Assembly (NCBI GenBank): GCA_011032825.1 | Contig: JAADJZ010000011.1 | Span: 992,001 to 1,056,000 of the forward strand | From: Massariosphaeria phaeospora | Taxonomy: Eukaryota > Ascomycota > Dothideomycetes > Pleosporales | Direction of reading: 5' to 3' | DNA length: 64,000 nucleotides | In this document: positions 1 through 10,203 of the stretch, piece after piece | Numbering within the stretch: the stretch's first letter is position 1 | Layout of the letters: every line of letters begins with the position of its first letter | Notes under the pieces: generated by a model | Told to the model about the DNA's origin: nothing | What the model saw: the letters and a program-made list of their open reading frames with translations, nothing else | Databases searched by the model: none | Position numbers and translations under genes: made by a program

Positions 1-144
1 GTGCATGTTCTGTTTGAGGGAGGACGGGCGCCGGGGTATTTGGGGGTTGGAGAAGTGTCGGGGAACGGGAAGACGTATGTTGATGAGGCGGGGTTGGGGT
101 CGGTGAAGTTGAGATGTTTAGGAATCAATATTGGGACTAAGTAA
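1..144 (+). CDS. 3' end of an unidentified gene (partial)
   Basis: The first frame is open from the window edge to a TAA at 142-144, giving 47 residues rich in Gly and Val and ending GINIGTK. I recognise no domain. It could be the last exon of a gene whose body lies to the left, or a chance open frame. Only the open frame and its uniformly GC-rich codons support it. Confidence 0.3.
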   Translation: MHVLFEGGRAPGYLGVGEVSGNGKTYVDEAGLGSVKLRCLGINIGTK

Positions 145-300
145 ACTAAATAAAAGTAGTAGTGTAGTGCGAGTATGATACCACACATTAGACAATCACT
201 GCCTAGAATGTGAATAACCGGCAGCCCTGAAACACACCGGATATAGAATTTGCTTCGTTGTTTCGCTAACACAGATCGAATCTAGCTGTCTTCTGTAGTC

Positions 301-380
301 TGTCTAGACATTAGCTAGTATGCTAGATACAATAGAGCTTTGTAGAGATGCAGGTAGGCTGTATCTCTACTGCTGAAAAA
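301..380 (+). repeat. Short dispersed repeat, copy B
   Basis: This stretch resembles 60925-61030 (same strand) and the reverse complement of 15642-15715. Shared blocks include ctagtat..tagataca, ctttgta-agat and aggtaggct..tctctactgct. Each copy holds a small hairpin. No coding capacity is seen. The remainder of 145-439 shows nothing else. Confidence 0.4.
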
Positions 381-439
381 CGATGTACTATTTAGAGGGT
401 TGTCTGGCTTATGATGCTGAACGTTGGAACAGTTACTAT

Positions 440-1325
440 CTATGTCTCAGTATCGCGCATGGGAAACACCCTGACGCGTAAGTGACAAAATCTCGTGCTG
501 AGTGAACTGAGTCCAACACCTTCGATATATCGGTCACCACGATCCATAATATCAGTCGCCAGCATGAAGTCCGGTGCATTCGGCTGCCAAAGCAGTATGG
601 AAATGAACAACGCACCACCTAAATCCTTGGCAAGGATCCCAGGCATGTTCCCTTCTTCCATATCCCTCAACCAGTTCTCGTTCTGGTGCTTGAGCACTTG
701 CGAGAGATCTTGGCTGGCTTGTGTTCCGGTAATGCTGTCCTTGATGTCGTCATAGTCATCGATGACGAATTTTGGGGCCTTGGACAAGCGAGCCATGCGG
801 AAGAGAGGCAAGATTCTCACATAGTTTTTGAAGTGATTATTTTCCTTTGGATTGTAGTAGACAGTGAAGCTGCGATATGCATTCGTAGGACCATCGATGC
901 GGTGGGGGTGGAAGGTGTCGAGGTACTGAACCAGATGCTCCCATTCGATCTTGACTTCTGTCTTCGCCATCCAGAGGGGGCGGAACTCGGAGCGGATCTT
1001 GCGGCAGACTTGCGTGAAGCCCATCCCCCTCAATTTGTGTTCCTGCTGCAGATCTTGATGTTGGAAGGGACAGATCTGTGACGACGGACTGTCCTCGGCT
1101 GCGAGATCGTAGATGTGGTTCTGGAGCTCTGTGTAGGCATACGGATCAATACAGTCTCTCATTCCCCATGCATGGAGACTAACCGGCTGGCAGTTGAAGG
1201 AAATGGAAGACTTCCTTGCTTGTCGTCGCCCTGGCCCTCACTTTTCTCGTGGCAGACGCGCTGGATGACCTGCTGCGACGGCGCTTCCCGCGCACACGCA
1301 GCGGCTCACGCGGCATACCCTCCAT
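440..1325 (-). CDS. F-box/2EXR-like family protein, copy 1 (intact)
   Basis: Two exons, 1184-1325 and 440-1128, with a 55-bp intron (GTTAGT...ACACAG), encode 276 residues. After a basic, Ser/Arg-rich leader of about 35 residues come FLQLPA-E-LQNHIYDLA, then the family motif VCRKIRSEFRPLW, then the block around VRILPLFRM. The intron splits the Glu codon of the LPxE motif, as in every other copy in this window. F-box and 2EXR motifs of this form are known in fungi, where F-box proteins act as SCF ubiquitin-ligase adaptors. Whether this divergent family does so is not shown. I chose the ATG at 1325; a second in-frame ATG lies four codons downstream. Confidence 0.75.
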
Positions 1326-1920
1326 TGACAGAGAAGAGTTGATAGTGGTGGAGGAGGTTGGTTTGTGAAGTTAAAGTTCAGGTGAGGTGGGGTGATTGTG
1401 GTTCGACCGTAGCGTCTGTTCTTGGCAGCATAGTCAGGAAGGAGCGGTGACCTCACGCGCGAGGTCACATGAACACGCGCCGAAAAAATCCATATGCGCA
1501 CACGGATTTTACAAGTGCTAGGGCTGCTCCGACGAGGCTCATAGTAGGTAGCACATTACAATAGCTGTTAACTTCCACAGAACAAAGGCGAAAGGCAGTA
1601 AAAGCAGTCAAGTCCAGTTCCAAACTCAGTCGTGGCCAAAGGGTTACTAAAGCATGCCCATCGTTGCTGTTGACCATTGACTGTATGTTTAGAGGTGCTG
1701 CAGAAAACGTCGACATTTATTTTCGGCGTGAGCTGAGTGGCTGGTTCGTTTTATCGAGCGCACACGGAACCATGGCTCGTCAAGTTAGCTCGCAGAAAAT
1801 CTTCTTCTGGCTTTTTTCGCACTTAAAAAATCTTTCACACATCAAATACTTGCACGAGCCTTTCATAGTCCAGAAGCATTCAGCGGGAAACGACAGCACG
1901 ACCGTACGTGACACTCTAAG
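1326..1920. other. Intergenic, nothing recognised
   Basis: Contains short open frames on both strands with no recognisable motif or codon structure. It lies between divergently oriented copies 1 and 2 of the expanded family and may hold the promoter of copy 1. Confidence 0.5.
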
Positions 1921-2040
1921 ATGTCTTCAATGTCCTTCGTCGATCTACCTGCAGGTAAGTTAACATTCCGCTAGGGCGGAGAATCCACTAATTTTACCCC
2001 AGAGTTTCGCAACGATATCTATGATCTCGCAATGTGCTCA
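1921..2040 (+). pseudogene. F-box/2EXR-like family, copy 2 (5' stub)
   Basis: ATG at 1921 opens MSSMSFVDLPA, followed by a GTAAGT donor at 1956 and an intron ending CCCCAG at about 2003. Exon 2 then gives E-FRNDIYDLAMCST. This is the exact start and intron of the family. After about residue 24 the similarity stops, and the frame runs into Ser/Arg-rich sequence that is the antisense of a broken acetyltransferase gene, ending at a TGA near 2192. None of the downstream family motifs (CRQxRxEFRPLY) are present. I read it as a truncated duplicate joined to a second gene fragment. Confidence 0.6.
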
Positions 2041-2403
2041 ACCACCGTAGTGCGACTTTCGAGGATAAGGACAGACGTGTCACCACAGCCGCTGTGCAAG
2101 CGATCAATTTTCCTCTCCTCGTCTTCCCGTTCTCGCCGTCCAGAGTCACGGAAACTGCGTCTTCTGCGTCCTCGTCGAGTAGCACGGCCATGACTCCGTC
2201 ATCGCCGAGCATGTCGAGCAGGAGTGCAGGAGTGCATCAGTGGGGAAGCGCACCGCTGGCAAGATCCATTTCTCAGGGTAGGGCAATTTCGAGAGATTAA
2301 AGGCGGAGTTGACGAGTGTTTTAATTGCGGCGACTAGTAGTTGGTTGGGCAAAAGTGTCGTGCGGGTCAGGAGGAGGGGTGTGAAGAAATTCGGCGACGA
2401 CAT
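2041..2403 (-). pseudogene. GNAT-type N-acetyltransferase, frameshifted 5' fragment
   Basis: From ATG at 2403 the frame reads MSSPNFFTPLLLTRTT, LLPNQLLVAAIKTLVNSAF and SKLPYPEKW, resembling the N-terminus of fungal GNAT proteins. At 2220-2235 an 8-bp unit (AGGAGTGC on the + strand) is present twice in tandem. With one unit the frame would continue directly into LLDMLGDDGVMAVLLDEDA and GKLIACTAA, the next conserved GNAT block, which is found in the shifted frame. Similarity ends near 2100. The acetyl-CoA site and C-terminus are absent. Family assignment is from recognition of the fungal N-terminal pattern, not from a search. Confidence 0.55.
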
Positions 2404-2856
2404 GTTGACTTGATGCTGGCGCAGTGCAGAAAGGCAAAAGAGAGTTTGAGAGAAGTCCCAGTGTGGATTGGCGGAACTTAAGTATGATTTATAGTGTAGA
2501 GCTACAATACTCGGTGCTAACTGGATGACTCATTTATTCCGACCGACATGTTTCACATCTTTCCAGTCCGACGCTTTGCAGGGCTTATTTAGTTTGTGTG
2601 TTTGGGCTGCCTAATGCGGTTAGGTGACATCCTTCACGTAACAAAAGGTTTTTCGCGGCTTCTCCAGGGCTGTGATATGCTCATTTGTTTTCGGCATGGC
2701 CTAAGTGATTTTCTATTTGGGGAGTCTGGAGCTACCGGACTGAGCCATATTTTGTGAGCTACACATAAAATTCCTCATTTATCTACTCCCCGCCGTCCAA
2801 CTTTGATCACCAAAATTTTCAATCAATTCCTATCTGCTACCACTCATTTCGGCGGG
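2404..2856. other. Intergenic, nothing recognised
   Basis: AT-richer spacer without an open frame of note or recognisable repeat. It separates the GNAT remnant from the 3' end of the membrane-protein gene. Confidence 0.5.
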
Positions 2857-4006
2857 TTAACCGTTGCGCGAGTCCTGCACTTCCCTCAACTGAGCCTCCG
2901 ATTCATCCCTTAGTCCGCTTGGGAAAAAGGTGCTCACCATGGTATTCCCGATACCCGGATAATTCTTCTCCACCTCCAAGATCGTGGCAAACGTGTTCTC
3001 TTTCACAAAGTGCGCCTTGTATTCCAGATGTATTCCCAAAGCGCTAGGGTCACGTGGGTATGCTGCTACGAGGATATTTTGGCCCATCCCTACGGCTCCG
3101 ATCGCGAGGAGAAATCTAGAGCCATTTCCCTCGTTGGCGCTGGCACACATCACCAAGAGTACCACCTGCAGTAATGCCAGAAGGAAGACCGACCATCGTG
3201 TTTTTGATCCTACAGGTTTGTGGGCAGAGGCAAGATCCTCTAGATTGAGCCCTTTACCGTTTCCAAGAATCACTATGGCGTGCTGGCCTCCATTTCCCCT
3301 CGTGATGATGAACGACTGTGTGGTATTCTTTCGACAAACCCATTTTTCGTTGGACCAGGCGGGCAGAAGGATAGTGAGCCATACGAGGAGATTTCCCATC
3401 ACGGTGATGAGAAGGACCGTCCAGTCAGAGTAAAGAAGTATTGGGCCAACGGTTAGCAGGAGCTGGCAAACGATTGCTACAAGCCCTGAAAATGCTATCC
3501 AGTCCGGAACGGGCATGCCCTGATTTGGCTCAGCTTTTGGCTCATATATGCCCACGCATAGAGTAGGTGTATTAGCCCACAGTTTCATGCTTTCGTCCAT
3601 CCAGTCCGGGAAATCCCGCATCAATCGACCCAATATCCAGCTAGAGTTGTTCCTCGAATGACCGGACTGTGAGTTAATTACAACACAAGGAAAATCGGGG
3701 GAAGCGGGCATTAGCTTTTGGTCTCCTATTACTGAAGTCAAGAGCAACAACGAATAGCTCACACAGCCTTCGTTTTCAGGTCAGTTTCGTTCAAATATAT
3801 AGACGAGTGAAGTCCTTACCAAACGAGAACGATATAGGAAGAGCGCATATCCCAAGCTTGATACCGCTTTGCTGAGCTACGGCGCTCTTGATGATATCGG
3901 GACCCAGCAGCAGAAGTGTAGAAAAGATGTCGGATGGCTTCGTAAACGCACGTTTCAGATATGGGAAACCTAACTTCCGGTAGTTTTCGTCTTCGACTTC
4001 GGTCAT
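2857..4006 (-). CDS. Uncharacterised fungal multi-pass membrane protein
   Basis: Exons 3820-4006 and 2857-3767 with a 52-bp intron encode 365 residues. The start ATG at 4006 opens MTEVEDENYRKLGFPYLKRAF. Hydrophobic segments occur around SDIFSTLLLLGPDIIKSA, the GCVSYSLLLLTSVIGD block, WIAFSGLVAIVCQLLLTVG, WTVLLITVMGNLLVWLTIL, WSVFLLALLQVVLLVM and SRFLLAIGAVGMGQNIL, so five or six membrane spans are likely. The region with QSGHSRNNSSWILGR matches my memory of a widespread ascomycete family of unknown function. It is complete, with no disruption seen. Role and localisation are unknown beyond being membrane-embedded. Confidence 0.75.
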
Positions 4007-4733
4007 TGTGGAAGAATTTTCGTGTGACTTTTCGAAGTGCTGTAGATAGGCTTTTATAGGTCGGGGAGCTTTACACTTAATAAGAACTGCCAACGATGAT
4101 AAACATTCCAGTTTCTTGGGGATCAGAAAAGTTCGTTCTGGGCGGCACGTAGAACTTTGGTCTGTAGCATTCCAGGTTTTTAGGAGTGCCCAGGGTTTGA
4201 TCATCACAGCATTCCGTGCGTGCTCTATCTTTGACTGTGTCAAGATGAACGAGGAAAGTGCAGACTAGTGCTGGAAACATGAATGCAGGTTTTTGGCTTG
4301 TCAAGCTGACTGTGAATGATCAGCAAGCAAGCACGCAAGCCATCGGCGTTTATATGAATTAACAAACAAACTGGCGGCGTCTAACTTGGGGGACTTATAC
4401 CACGAATTAGAGTCTACACAACAGTTAGCATAGCCTGTGCGCAACTATATGAAGTATATTTGCTCCGTGTATGCAAATCAATAAGTGTTTCGGATTAGTA
4501 AGGAAGTTAGGTGCTTCCTCCTTGGACCTTTGTTAGGGGTAGATCGCGCAACAAACTTATCTGAAACAATTGATATACTATGGAGTTTCTAGACTCTTAT
4601 GTAATGAACGTTTTGCTAAGAGCACAAAGCTCAATTGACATGGGTAGTCTGGGTCGACTGCTTTGTCTAACCTCATTCACTTGTCTATATAAGAGATCGT
4701 TGTATCTCCCAAAAACTCTACCAGGAGGCCTTC
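4007..4733. other. Intergenic, nothing recognised
   Basis: Spacer between the membrane-protein gene and the decayed HET gene, which point away from each other. Short open frames here lack recognisable motifs. Confidence 0.5.
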
Positions 4734-7414
4734 ATGAACTTAACAATGAACATGGAACACCTATTACTGCCTCACCATCCGTATGCGACGATAAAAGTGC
4801 TATTCCTTGGTAGAAAGTTCAAAGGCGACGGTGGAAACTTTTGGGCCTGGCCTTCTCGGAATGGTTGGATAAACGTTTTAGAAACCCCCTGCGATGAAAG
4901 GAACTACTTCAAGTGTACAAGACTCGAGGGCTCTAAGGAATACCTGAAGAACGTTATAGAACAGAGACCAAATATGCAACCGGAGGACTAGAAAACCCTG
5001 GAAGATTGCATAGAGCTCCTCAAGAATCTCATTCAAGAAACCCCCCCAGATTTAAAAAACCACGCATCTGCTAACCCGGGAAAATCCGACGACCTGAGAA
5101 AGTACGACAAAACCGTCTTAGAAGACGGTACATGGTTTTACTCTCAGAGGCCGTCCTCCGTAACTTTGGAACAGGCAATGGAACGATTGACAGAAAAGCT
5201 CTCCGAAGTGGGGTCAGTGTTAGATTCTCAGGGTCAGATGGCCCACATTAGAAGAGACTTGAGAGTACTTCGCCTCATAGCTGTATTTACATGTGAAAGA
5301 TGGATTTCGCATCCTAAAAGGCATTTGGACGATGTGTCATTATTGACGGATGCAATCAGATTCTGGTGGCCAAGTTGGATCGTAGCTGCCAGTACCGACA
5401 CTGAGATGGGTCGTGCTAAGACCTTCTTTACTGGACTACAATGTTGGTTGTTCTTCGGATTTATAACTGTAGTGTCGCGAACTCTGCATATCGAACTGGC
5501 ACAAGAACACCTTGTCGACTCGACAAATCGTTACACGAACACAACATGGGTATCTAGGTACTGCGAGTTGGCACAACCTCAGTACGAAAATAGCACCCCC
5601 GAAGATAGGAAGAGATACGAGAGCCATTTGGGACAGGCAAAACGCAGGATCCAGGATTTTGCAAGCACCTATCCTGGATCTATCATGATCGAAAGCATTT
5701 GTAGTGTTTTCGATCTTATTGGAACTACCTTTATCGCTTCTTATACTACTCCTCAGATACATGTGCCCGAATACCGGTCTATAAGGAACGCTTTGACGGA
5801 GCGATTAGTGGAGTCCGGCTGGTGCGCGAAGCATGTCACCCAGATGCAACTTGACAGTTCTTATGATTTCCAATACTTCAGTTACATGTTGGGTCCTCCG
5901 ATCTCACATTCGGGCCATTGGGCATGCTCGGAAGATATCTGTTACAGGAATACCGTGGAGGAATCCGATTATAGAACCAGACATGTCGCGAGCTGTACAG
6001 AAGACGATACTAAGTGCATGCTCCTGGGGCCAATTCAAAGTAAGGTTTTAGAAGTACTGAACGATCGCGCAATTCCAGTCCTCCTAGTATCGGAATGTCA
6101 AAGTTCAGGCCAAATAGAGCTAGAGGTACGGTCCGCACGGGAAAATTATGTCGCAATCTCATACGTATGGTCTCATGGACGAGGAAATCCAACAACCAAC
6201 AGTCTTCCACTTTGCTGTCTCAAATACCTTGCAGGAAGGGCGAATGAAGTATCTCCGAACGGGAGTCCGACTGCGTTTTGGATCGACACTTTGTGTGTTC
6301 CACTCGGTCCCCCAGAAATACGTAAATGAGCAATCTACGATATGCGCTTCGTTTTTGAACGGGCATCGGCTATTTTAGTTCTGGACGAAAGCTTGGAAGT
6401 TGCACAAACTATTCACAGCGATCTTGAGAGGTTGGCACGACTCCGGAATTGTGACTGGATGAAGAGACTTTGGACCCTGCTAGAGGCGGCGATGGCAAGG
6501 AGTGTATACATACAATTTAGCAACATCCTACTACCTAAACTCGCCTAGATTTTCAAAAAACGGTGTAGGAGTTGCACTACGATTGTCCGACGAAGGGGGC
6601 ATATTATCTGAGAGTAGAGGGCCTTCTCTTGCAGGACTATGGAATGCAGTTGCTTACTGAAGTATATCTCACTCAAGAGATGAAGCTGTCTGTCTCGGGA
6701 TACTACTCGAAACCTAAGTCAACCTCAAAGAAATTATGGCACCGGTTCTAACTTCTTCCCTACTAGGATGAAAGTATTATCAGAAATCAGCGCTTGCTCC
6801 AATCCGTGGGAAAGGTCCTATCACAATATATCTTTGAAAAATCACCTAAAATGGAAGATGAGGGCTTCTGTTGGGCGCCTAAAAAACTCATATGACATGG
6901 AAGTGCGAGCAGAATCCTAAGTCCCCCTGGTCGGGTCAGCTTTTTCGGTTTGGAGGTTCAACTTTCTGGCTTCATTGTGAAAGAGATATCTGATGCCAGC
7001 TCCTGGTTCTTTACTTTACAAACGTCTGACGTGTGTAGTTGTTGCAAGATACAGATAAATCGGTTACTAATCATGGATCAAGAATTATCAAGCAAGGTTG
7101 ATGCAACAGCGAAGAAACTTGCAATTGTTTGCCAGTCAAGTATGAGATTAGATGACTCAGATGACTGTGGCTATCATGGAAACGGGACGTTGGGTGCAGC
7201 CCAGAATGTGGTGATTGTTGAAGTAGATAAGATGGAACGCGGAGTTCTGATGGTAAACTATGTCACCCCGACCTTGATGCTCTACAGGCCACGGGATGTG
7301 GAATGGCCCGGGCTCCGCTCAACTCCGGATCGCACACTTCGAGTTTCTGACCTCGAAAGAAATATACTACATGTAGATACCCTAGATTCTTCACAGAAAT
7401 GGTGTATTATGTAA
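4734..7414 (+). pseudogene. HET-domain (heterokaryon incompatibility) gene, decayed
   Basis: The longest open piece is 5166-6329. It ends in HET-domain sequence: YVAISYVWSHGRGNP, CCLKYL, FWIDTLCVPLGP. The same frame holds a TAG at 4989-4991 and a TGA at 6327-6329. Across that TGA the domain continues without loss as AIYDMRFVFERASAILVLDESL and RLWTLLEAAMA to a TAG at 6546. A run of six A at 6554-6559 then shifts the frame. C-terminal blocks follow in mixed frames (NGVGVALRLSDEGG, LWNAVAY, EDEGFCWAPKKL) up to 7414. HET proteins trigger cell death after fusion of genetically unlike hyphae. With at least four lesions this copy cannot make that product. The N-terminal region (HHPYATIKVLFLG, NFWAWPSRNGW) matches a HET subtype I recall from dothideomycetes. 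Confidence 0.8.
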
Positions 7415-8168
7415 ATTTACTACGAAACCTAGTTTGGAGTACGAGTTAGACTAGACATAAGTTAGGCGCAATGCTCACACGCATCCTTGAATCCGGATTG
7501 AACCCAATTTAGTATTTTTGGTTCTATACTATGGCAACTACCATATCGTTCATGGTTAATGATTCGTGATTCATGATTCAACTTATTTCTTTATGGCGCA
7601 AACGTTGAAACAGTCAATACCAAGGTTGATAGGGCAGTTTCTCGGTCAACCTATATGTATATCCATTCAACTTACGCCGAGAACAAATGAGACTCCCCTT
7701 GAGCAGCTCACGCAAAGTTTTATACCAACGAAGCGAACCGATATGCACTTGGAGCAAAGGGCTCAACAGTAAGTCATTTAAGATCTCTGTGGCGCGTCAC
7801 TAGTTAACTACCTGTCTCGCACCTAAGAGGCGAGCTGATGCCTTTGTAGGTGCCATGCGTAGCAGTAGCTGCAATTATGAACACAGAAGTAACCAGATGA
7901 GCACCACATTATAGAGCACGTTCTATGCGGGGAAACATGACGCATATGAAGAGGATCCACACCCCTCACACTAGCTCCCGGCGTGGCGTGCAGCGATGAC
8001 GTTAAGCCGCATCCAACACTACCGAACTATGTCACACACAAAAACCAACTTCTGTTCTCCTACACATCATCGTTCAAACAACTACCTACTCTTCTGCACT
8101 ATCCGCTCAAACGAATACTTTTCCTTGCCAAGATTTTGCAGAAGGAAGAAAGAAACTACTCAGCAACC
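7415..8168. other. Intergenic with a short repeat
   Basis: No supported gene. 7683-7723 shares about 34 of 41 bases with 26308-26347 (see repeat entries). The last 100 bases precede the ATG of the next gene and probably hold its promoter. Confidence 0.45.
7683..7723 (+). repeat. Short repeat shared with 26308-26347
   Basis: The 23-base string beginning acaaatgagactcccc is identical at both sites, and the match continues in cgcaaa-ttttat. Neither site lies in a recognised gene. The origin is unknown; it may be an old transposon or gene-end fragment. Confidence 0.5.
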
Positions 8169-8671
8169 ATGGTAAAAGTTCTCGAGAACCGCATGGTGGA
8201 TTTGGATATCATGCCGGGGTCGAACGGAAATCAGGAAGCCATTGCGAAAGCGACGTAAGTGGTTTCTATGCTTCCATGCACTCGATATGGATCTTTTATG
8301 GATACCCCAATCTCCCACCTGTCACTGATAACCCCGCACACAGAGAAGCAGCAACCGAATCCATCCCCACCGATGACGCACAGATTGCATCTGCGGCCGA
8401 TAATGCGCAAAACGCGGGCCTTGCTGCCGCCGGCGCTCTTGGGGGCACTGTCAAGGGTCTAGTCGACACGACGGGCAACACTGTCGGAACGCTCGGCGAA
8501 GGCGTGGCTGGCACTGTAATGGGGCTGGGAAAGGGTGTGGGAAATGCTGCTATATACGGAGGAAGTGCCTTGGATAGTGCGGGGCGAGGAGTGGGTAGCA
8601 CGCTGGGGCTCGGTGGAGGGAATGAGAGTGCTGGCAAGGAGGAAGCCGCGGGCGAAGAGCCGCGGAAATAG
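8169..8671 (+). CDS. Small Gly/Ala-rich stress-type protein
   Basis: Exons 8169-8254 and 8344-8671, with an 89-bp GTAAGT...CACACAG intron, encode 137 residues. After MVKVLENRMVDLDIM comes an Ala-rich stretch, then repeated amphipathic blocks of the form GTVKGLVDTTGNTVGTLGEG and GTVMGLGKGVGNAA, ending in an acidic/basic tail. The spacing of Gly and hydrophobic residues resembles small LEA-like or glycine-zipper fungal proteins. That is inference only; no catalytic motif exists. It ends 86 bp from the stop of the convergent rhodopsin-like gene. Confidence 0.65.
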
Positions 8672-8757
8672 GCGTACGAGGGCACAACAAATGAGCAAAT
8701 CATGAGGGTAAATAACGTATGTAATCCATTCACACTTCCAATCCTTCAGTGCCACTT

Positions 8758-10203
8758 TTACTTTGGAGGCTCTGCGCTTGAATTTGAAATTGCACTAAAG
8801 GGGTTTCTGATCAAGGATGGCGACGGAATGGCCGGAAGCGCCTGCATGCGCTCGTCGCGGCTCATACTCGAGTCCCGTGTCCTGAGGCTTCCCATTTCAA
8901 TGTCCCGATCGGCACGGTCTCCGGTCAGGCTATCGGTCGAATCCAGTGTATCCGCACACGAATTCCTTCGAGGAACGGCCGACTGTGTTATCGTGATGTC
9001 TTTTTGTATCTGCAACCCGCCGTGGATTTCTACAGCAACATCGGTGCGCGGCTCTAGGATAAATCTGGTGCTTTTGCGGTTCGTGAGGCGTTGCCAGATA
9101 TTTTTCCCGTCAAACTCTGGTGCGGATTTGGTGGTTCCCACGATAGTGCCGCCACTAAAGTTTGGGTTCGATCTTGATTTGGACCGCGCCGTAGAGAGCT
9201 TCTCGAGCGAGAAGTAGTGCTTGAAGAAGACTTTCAGCGCCGGCGCATTGGCACACGTGGTGCCTATATGGAGTTCCAGAAGGGTGAACAGAGAGGTATC
9301 CCACGCCGCCCAGGTCACATCGTAGGTCCCGAAAAAGGCGTACCAGCAGAGATACGCGCGTGCCGCCCCAATAGCAACTCCAACATAGCCGAACGCAAAG
9401 ATGCCGAATAGCGCGATTTTCTGCCGGAGGGGAACTTGCAGATTCCAGTAGAGGAATGTCGGCAGTACAGCCGTGATCAGATCCTGTATCGCGGAAATGA
9501 TTCCTGCAGCGGTGACATCAGCGCCCTCATTGAAGCAGCTGAACTTGTATCCGTGCGTTCTCTTTTCCCAGTCCACCTGCTCCCAAAATGCAGAAATGGG
9601 TTGGCATCCGAAGATCGGTACTAGTGTAAAGGCAATTGAAGATGTGGCGATGAAGCCAATGCTGATCCATGTTGCGTGGCGGAAGCTGGGAGTGACGGAG
9701 CGCGAGGATAGTCGGCGAAAGAAGAGAAGGATGGAGATTTTGATGAGACCCGTTGCAAAGGAGAAGACGGTTTCGATGACGAGGAGGAACTTGCGTTGGG
9801 TGACAAAGTAGCGCGGCTTGACGTCCCATATGTGTTTGTTTGTGTGGTAGACTTCGGTTACTGGGTCTGAATAAGTGAATGCGCGTGTGAAACGTGGATA
9901 GAAACTCACTCAAGGGTAGTATGACCGTTAACGCCATTACGGGTACCTATAATGATTAGCACGAAGTCGGTGTCTGCGAAATTGCTCACTCACCATAGCG
10001 ACAATCATCAGCCAATCATCCCACCCAGCATTTTTCTGAATCTTCAATCGCACCCATAATCTCCCTATAAAGAGCCCAAGGGTGAGAGGCCCGAAGACAC
10101 AGGCGATGATAAGCACTGCCTTCGATTTCGTTTCTGGGTCAACATAATTTGGTGTAGGCCATGACAAAATAGTGTCGAGAGGAGGCCTGATACCGCCCGG
10201 CAT
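8758..10203 (-). CDS. Fungal rhodopsin-like seven-TM membrane protein
   Basis: Three exons (9994-10203, 9910-9946, 8758-9866) with introns of 47 and 43 bp encode 451 residues. Features of the fungal Rhodopsin domain family are plain: GLFIGRLWVRLKI with AGWDDWLMIVAM, the HIWDV motif after the second intron, GLIKISILLFFRRL, WNLQVPLRQKIALFGIFAFG and LLELHIGTTCANAPALKVFF. A cytoplasmic tail of about 150 residues follows, rich in Ser, Arg and Asp. These proteins are GPCR-like in topology, but their ligands are mostly unknown and they lack a retinal-type annotation. The start at 10203 (MPGGIRPPLDTIL) was preferred over an upstream in-frame ATG at 10305, because the extra 34 residues are Pro/His-rich and unlike the family. 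Confidence 0.8.

Noticed and set aside
686..1081. Plus-strand 131-residue frame opposite copy 1
   Set aside because: Shadow of the coding strand. The minus strand has the family motifs and the conserved intron.
8296..8733. Minus-strand frames opposite the small Gly-rich gene
   Set aside because: Pro/Ser-rich antisense of a Gly/Ala-rich coding sequence. The plus strand has a clean intron joining two frames.
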